From Paraburkholderia translucens (lineage in GTDB: Bacteria > Pseudomonadota > Gammaproteobacteria > Burkholderiales > Burkholderiaceae): a DNA stretch of 64,000 nt. The notes below the pieces were generated by a model. That model had not been told where the DNA came from, searched no databases, and was given only the letters and a program-made list of their open reading frames with translations. A program made the position numbers and the translations under genes. Where the stretch lies: contig NZ_JAJITC010000012.1 in NCBI RefSeq assembly GCF_020881035.1, positions 62,001 to 126,000 on the forward strand, written 5' to 3'. Shown here one piece after another: positions 60,249 to 64,000 of this stretch; the stretch's first letter is position 1, and every line of letters starts with the position of its first letter.

Positions 60249-62501
60249 ATGTCCCAGGGATTGCTCGATGCGCGCAACGGCGCGCAACTGTCGGACACCC
60301 GCGGGCAGCATGCGCACGGCATTTCGCGGCGCAGCTTCCTCAAATTCGGCGTGACGGTCGGCGCCGCGGCCGGTGGTGGTCTGCTGCTCGGCTTCAGCAT
60401 GCCGGCCGCGAGCCAGGATCGGAAAGCCGGCAGCAGCGTGATCGGCGGCGATGCCAACGAGTCGCCGCAAAGCGGCGTGTTCGCGCCGAACGCGTTCATC
60501 CAGATCGACACCGCCGGCAAGGTCACGCTGGTGATCCCGAAGGTCGAGATGGGCCAGGGGGTCTACACGTCGATTCCGATGCTGATCGCGGAGGAGCTCG
60601 AAGTGCCGCTCGACGCGGTCACGATCGATCATGCTCCACCGAACGAAAAACTTTTCATGGACCCGCTGCTCGGCGGGCAGTTGACGGGCGGCTCGACGTC
60701 GATCCGCTTTGCGTGGGAGCCGATGCGCCGTGCGGGCGCGACCGCGAGGGTGATGCTGATCAACGCGGCCGCGCAGCAGTGGCAGGTCGATCCGGCGAGT
60801 TGTCATGCGCAGGCCGGTCAGGTGCTTCACGCGGCCAGCCATCGCAGCGCCAGCTATGGTCAGCTCGCGCAGGCGGCGGCCGCGCTGCCCGCGCCGCAGA
60901 ACGTGCCGCTGAAGGACCCGAAGGATTTCAAGCTGATCGGCACGCCGGCAAAGCGTCTGGATTCGCCCGAGAAAGTCGACGGTACCGCGAGGTTCGGGCT
61001 CGACGTGCGCGTGCCCGGCATGGTCTACGCGGCGATCGCGAATTGTCCGGTGTTCGGCGGCACGCTCGCGAGCGTCGACGACACGCATGCGAAGACGATC
61101 CCCGGCGTGCGCGAGATCATCAAGCTCGACAACGCGGTCGCGGTGATCGGCGACCACACGTGGGCCGCCAAGCGCGGCCTGCAGGCGCTCGACATCAAAT
61201 GGAACGAAGGTGCGGGCGCGCAGGTGTCGATGAAGCGCATCGTCGATGATCTGGCGGCGGCCTCGCAACACGGCGGCGCGGTCGCGCGCAAGGAGGGCGA
61301 CGTCGCTCGCGCGTTCGGCGCGGCGAAGTCACGCATCGACGCGGTCTATCAGCAGCCGTTCCTCGCGCACGCGACGATGGAGCCGGTCAACGCCACGGTC
61401 CACGTGCGCGCCGACGCGTGCGAAATCTGGCTCGGCTCGCAGGTGCCGACGCGCGTCGTCGATGCGGCGGTGGCGGTCACGGGCCTGCCGGCCGACAAGA
61501 TCATCGTGCACAACCATCTGATCGGCGGCGGCTTCGGGCGGCGGCTCGAAACCGACATGGTCACGCAGGCCGTGAAGGTCGGCAAACAGGTGGCGAAGCC
61601 GGTCAAGGTGCTGTGGACGCGCGAGGAAGACATCCAGCACGACATGTACCGGCCGTACTACTACGACACGATCTCGGCCGGCCTCGACGCGAACGGCAAG
61701 CCGGTCGCGTGGCAGCATCGCATCGCCGGTTCGTCGATCCTGGCACGCTTCGCGCCGCCCGCGTTCAAAAACGGCATCGACCCGGACGCCGTCGAAGTCG
61801 CCGCCGATTTGCCGTATGACCTGCCGAACCAACTGGTCGACTACGTGCGCGTGGAGCCGCACGCGGTGCCCACCGCCTTCTGGCGCGGCGTCGGCGCGAC
61901 GCGCGGTACGTTCGTGGTCGAGAGCTTCATCGACGAACTCGCCGCGCACGCGAAAGCCGATCCGGTGCAGTACCGGCGCGACCTGCTCGGCAAATCGCCG
62001 CGCGCGCTGAACGTGCTGAACGTGGCCGCGCAAGCCGGCAACTGGGGCAGCGCGCTACCCAAGGGACAGGGGCGCGGCGTCTCGGTGATGCATGCGTTCG
62101 GCAGCTTCTTCGCGATCGTCGTCGAAGTCGCGGTCGAAGAGGGCGAGGTGACGGTCAAGCGCGTCAACTGCGCGGTCGATTGCGGGATGTTCGTCAATCC
62201 GAACACGATCGAGGCGCAGGTGCAGGGCGGCATCATCTTTGGCATCACCGGGGCGCTCTATAGCGAGATCACGATCAAGGATGGCCGCGTCGAGCAGAAC
62301 AACTTCACCGACTACCGGATGCTGCGTATCAACCAGACGCCGCCGATCGAGGTGCATCTCGTGAAGAGCGGCGAGGCGCCCGGCGGCATCGGCGAGCCGG
62401 GGACCGCGGCGCTCGCGCCCGCGCTGACCAACGCGATCTATGCGGCGACCGGCAAGCGGCTGCGGCAATTGCCGGTTGGCCGTCAACTGCGCAGCGCGTG
62501 A
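60249..62501 (+). CDS. iorB: Molybdenum-binding subunit of isoquinoline 1-oxidoreductase-type hydroxylase/aldehyde oxidase
   Basis: A 750-residue subunit. A Tat signal is visible (RRSFLKFG at 27-34) with a hydrophobic stretch behind it. VEMGQGVYTSIPMLIAEEL, the cofactor-binding HNHLIGGGFGRR, FWRGVGATRG and the C-terminal GGIGEPGTAALAPAL (active-site Glu) are hallmarks of IorB and of the related three-subunit aldehyde dehydrogenases. The substrate could be a nitrogen heterocycle or an aldehyde. It is part of an operon iorA-iorB-cytochrome. Confidence 0.92.
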   Translation: MSQGLLDARNGAQLSDTRGQHAHGISRRSFLKFGVTVGAAAGGGLLLGFSMPAASQDRKAGSSVIGGDANESPQSGVFAPNAFIQIDTAGKVTLVIPKVEMGQGVYTSIPMLIAEELEVPLDAVTIDHAPPNEKLFMDPLLGGQLTGGSTSIRFAWEPMRRAGATARVMLINAAAQQWQVDPASCHAQAGQVLHAASHRSASYGQLAQAAAALPAPQNVPLKDPKDFKLIGTPAKRLDSPEKVDGTARFGLDVRVPGMVYAAIANCPVFGGTLASVDDTHAKTIPGVREIIKLDNAVAVIGDHTWAAKRGLQALDIKWNEGAGAQVSMKRIVDDLAAASQHGGAVARKEGDVARAFGAAKSRIDAVYQQPFLAHATMEPVNATVHVRADACEIWLGSQVPTRVVDAAVAVTGLPADKIIVHNHLIGGGFGRRLETDMVTQAVKVGKQVAKPVKVLWTREEDIQHDMYRPYYYDTISAGLDANGKPVAWQHRIAGSSILARFAPPAFKNGIDPDAVEVAADLPYDLPNQLVDYVRVEPHAVPTAFWRGVGATRGTFVVESFIDELAAHAKADPVQYRRDLLGKSPRALNVLNVAAQAGNWGSALPKGQGRGVSVMHAFGSFFAIVVEVAVEEGEVTVKRVNCAVDCGMFVNPNTIEAQVQGGIIFGITGALYSEITIKDGRVEQNNFTDYRMLRINQTPPIEVHLVKSGEAPGGIGEPGTAALAPALTNAIYAATGKRLRQLPVGRQLRSA

Positions 62502-62518
62502 CGCGAAAGGAGCCCGAC

Positions 62519-63823
62519 ATGAAAAAAATGCTGAAGGGTCTCGGCGCGGCGTTGTGCGTCGCATTGCCGTTTCTCGCGCAGGTGCCTGCCAGGGCGGCAA
62601 GCGCGGCGGCCAATCCTGCCGTCGATCAAACGCTCGTGCAACGCGGCGCCTATCTCGCTCAACTTGGCGATTGTGCTGCCTGCCACACAGCACCGAAAGG
62701 CAAACCATTCGCAGGCGGCTTGCCGATGAGCACGCCGATGGGCCGCATCTACGTGACCAACATCACGCCCGACGCGCAGACCGGCATCGGCGGCTACACG
62801 GAAGCGGACTTCGCACGAGCGTTGCGCGAGGGCGTTGCGAAAGACGGCCACAATCTTTATCCGGCAATGCCGTATCCGTCCTACGCGAAGGTCAACGACG
62901 ACGACGTGAAGGCGCTGTACGCGTTCTTCATGCACGGCGTCGCACCGGTGCAGCAGGCCAATCGCGAGTCCGACATCAAATGGCCGTTGAACATGCGCTG
63001 GCCGCTGATGCTCTGGAACATGGCTTTTCTTGACAAAGGCGCGTATCGCGACAAGCCGGGCAAGGACGCAGCGTGGAATCGCGGCGCGTATCTGGTGCAA
63101 GGGCTCGGGCATTGCGGGTCGTGCCATACACCGCGCGGCGTCGCGTTCCAGGAAGTCGCGCTCGACGAAAGCGGCAGCGGATTCCTGAGCGGTGCGCTGC
63201 TCGACGACTGGTTCGCGTCGAATCTGACCGGCGAGCACAACGCCGGGCTCGGGCGCTGGAGTGACGAGGATGTGCGCACGTTCCTGAAGACTGGCGCAAA
63301 TCGCCATGCGTCGGCATTCGGCGCGATGACGAGCGTGATCAACAACAGCACGCAAGCCATGAGCGATCAGGACGTTGCGGCGATTTCGGCGTATCTGAAG
63401 TCGCTGCCGCCGGCGGGCGGCAACGCAGCGCAGCCCTATACGTACGATCCGCAGGCCACCAAAGTGTCGCTCGATCGACCCGCGAACGATGCCGGCGCTC
63501 GCGTCTACACCGCGTATTGCATGCACTGTCACGGGGTCGACGGACGCGGTTTCGCGCCGATGCTCGCGCCGCTCGCGGGCAATCCGAACGTGCTCGCGAA
63601 GAACGCGTCGTCGCTAATCAACGTCACGCTGAACGGCACCGGTGACATCGTGATCAACGGCGTGCCGTCGCCGTTCCCGATGCCGGGCTTCGCGGCGGTG
63701 CTCGACGACCAGCAGATCGCCGACGTGCTGAGTTTCGTGCGCGCGGGCTGGAACAACGGCGCACCGGCGGTCGGTGTGGCGGAGGTGGCGAAGCTGCGTC
63801 AGTCGACGCAGGCGGGGCGTTGA
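62519..63823 (+). CDS. Triheme cytochrome c subunit of the molybdenum hydroxylase
   Basis: A 434-residue periplasmic protein with a signal peptide (cleavage near ARAA) and three c-type heme sites: CAACH (52-56), CGSCH (199-203) and CMHCH (334-338). Its length and spacing match the cytochrome subunit of membrane-linked alcohol, gluconate and aldehyde dehydrogenases, which pass electrons to ubiquinone. It lies 17 bases after iorB with AAAGGAG upstream, so it is the electron-exit subunit of the complex. Confidence 0.93.
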   Translation: MKKMLKGLGAALCVALPFLAQVPARAASAAANPAVDQTLVQRGAYLAQLGDCAACHTAPKGKPFAGGLPMSTPMGRIYVTNITPDAQTGIGGYTEADFARALREGVAKDGHNLYPAMPYPSYAKVNDDDVKALYAFFMHGVAPVQQANRESDIKWPLNMRWPLMLWNMAFLDKGAYRDKPGKDAAWNRGAYLVQGLGHCGSCHTPRGVAFQEVALDESGSGFLSGALLDDWFASNLTGEHNAGLGRWSDEDVRTFLKTGANRHASAFGAMTSVINNSTQAMSDQDVAAISAYLKSLPPAGGNAAQPYTYDPQATKVSLDRPANDAGARVYTAYCMHCHGVDGRGFAPMLAPLAGNPNVLAKNASSLINVTLNGTGDIVINGVPSPFPMPGFAAVLDDQQIADVLSFVRAGWNNGAPAVGVAEVAKLRQSTQAGR

Positions 63824-64000
63824 GCGTCGGACAGGCGGTGTGAAATGCGGAAGCGGCAAGCGTGTGACTCGCGGTTGCGGTCTTTTTGGTTCTTCTTCTA
63901 TCGGATCGGCGTTCGTGAGCGCGAACGAATGCTGCATTCGGACAGCGTTCAGCGCGCTCGCTTCGCGCCCGGTGTAGCGCGCAGTTCAGGCGCCTCGAGG

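Noticed and set aside
1..64000. tRNA, rRNA, CRISPR arrays, prophage genes and transposases
   Set aside because: Scanned the gaps for tRNA T-loop sequences, spaced short repeats and integrase or transposase motifs; none convincing.

Overview
The window looks like a chromosome segment of a Burkholderiaceae bacterium, most likely Paraburkholderia or a close relative (inferred, not tested by search). The base composition is GC-rich. Two OmpC-type 16-strand porins of the betaproteobacterial kind, a DUF3331 protein and many GntR, LysR, AraC and TetR regulators fit this. No rRNA, tRNA, CRISPR array, transposase or prophage gene was seen.

Region 1 (about 1.1-18.1 kb) is a catabolic island for hexuronates and aldarates. 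Two uronate dehydrogenases and an SMP-30 lactonase would oxidise glucuronate or galacturonate to aldarates. Galactarate dehydratase (garD) makes 5-keto-4-deoxyglucarate. KdgD plus a 2,5-dioxovalerate dehydrogenase take that to 2-oxoglutarate, while a GarL-like aldolase plus tartronate semialdehyde reductase offer a second route to pyruvate and glycerate. Uptake is served by an MFS permease, a complete TRAP transporter (P-Q-M) and a porin. A FadR-type GntR regulator sits inside the island. Eight copies of one 16-bp motif, TAnGTCRTCSTACAAC, lie in its promoter regions and contain the GntR/FadR core TNGTNNNACNA, so the island reads as one regulon.

Region 2 (18.3-32.2 kb) is mixed: a glycolipid-binding-family protein, a GNAT acetyltransferase, a DMT exporter divergent from a MocR regulator with a clear palindrome between them, an orphan TAXI binding protein, a zinc-ribbon membrane protein, a DHA2 drug exporter divergent from a TetR regulator, a lone receiver protein, a Zur-like regulator, a TrkH/TrkA-type K+ uptake pair and a glutathione transferase. 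Region 3 (32.4-44.2 kb) has a NERD-like/UvrD-like helicase, a phosphoribosyltransferase-HAD fusion, a secreted SUOX-fold protein overlapping a hybrid histidine kinase, a BetR-receiver regulator, a hipBA module with a long palindromic operator, a C39-like protein, an ornithine cyclodeaminase-family protein and zwf.

Region 4 (44.5-64 kb) has a LysR gene, a roughly 590-bp palindromic element with 78-bp perfect inverted arms, an alcohol dehydrogenase divergent from an AraC regulator, a B12-dependent ribonucleotide reductase, DUF3331, an AI-2E family protein, an esterase, OpgC, a second porin, an AT-richer DUF1493 gene, an NlpD-like lipoprotein, and an iorA-iorB-triheme cytochrome c operon. Three gene remnants (RpiR-like, RraA-like and nucleoside-hydrolase-like) lie in the gaps, showing ongoing gene loss.
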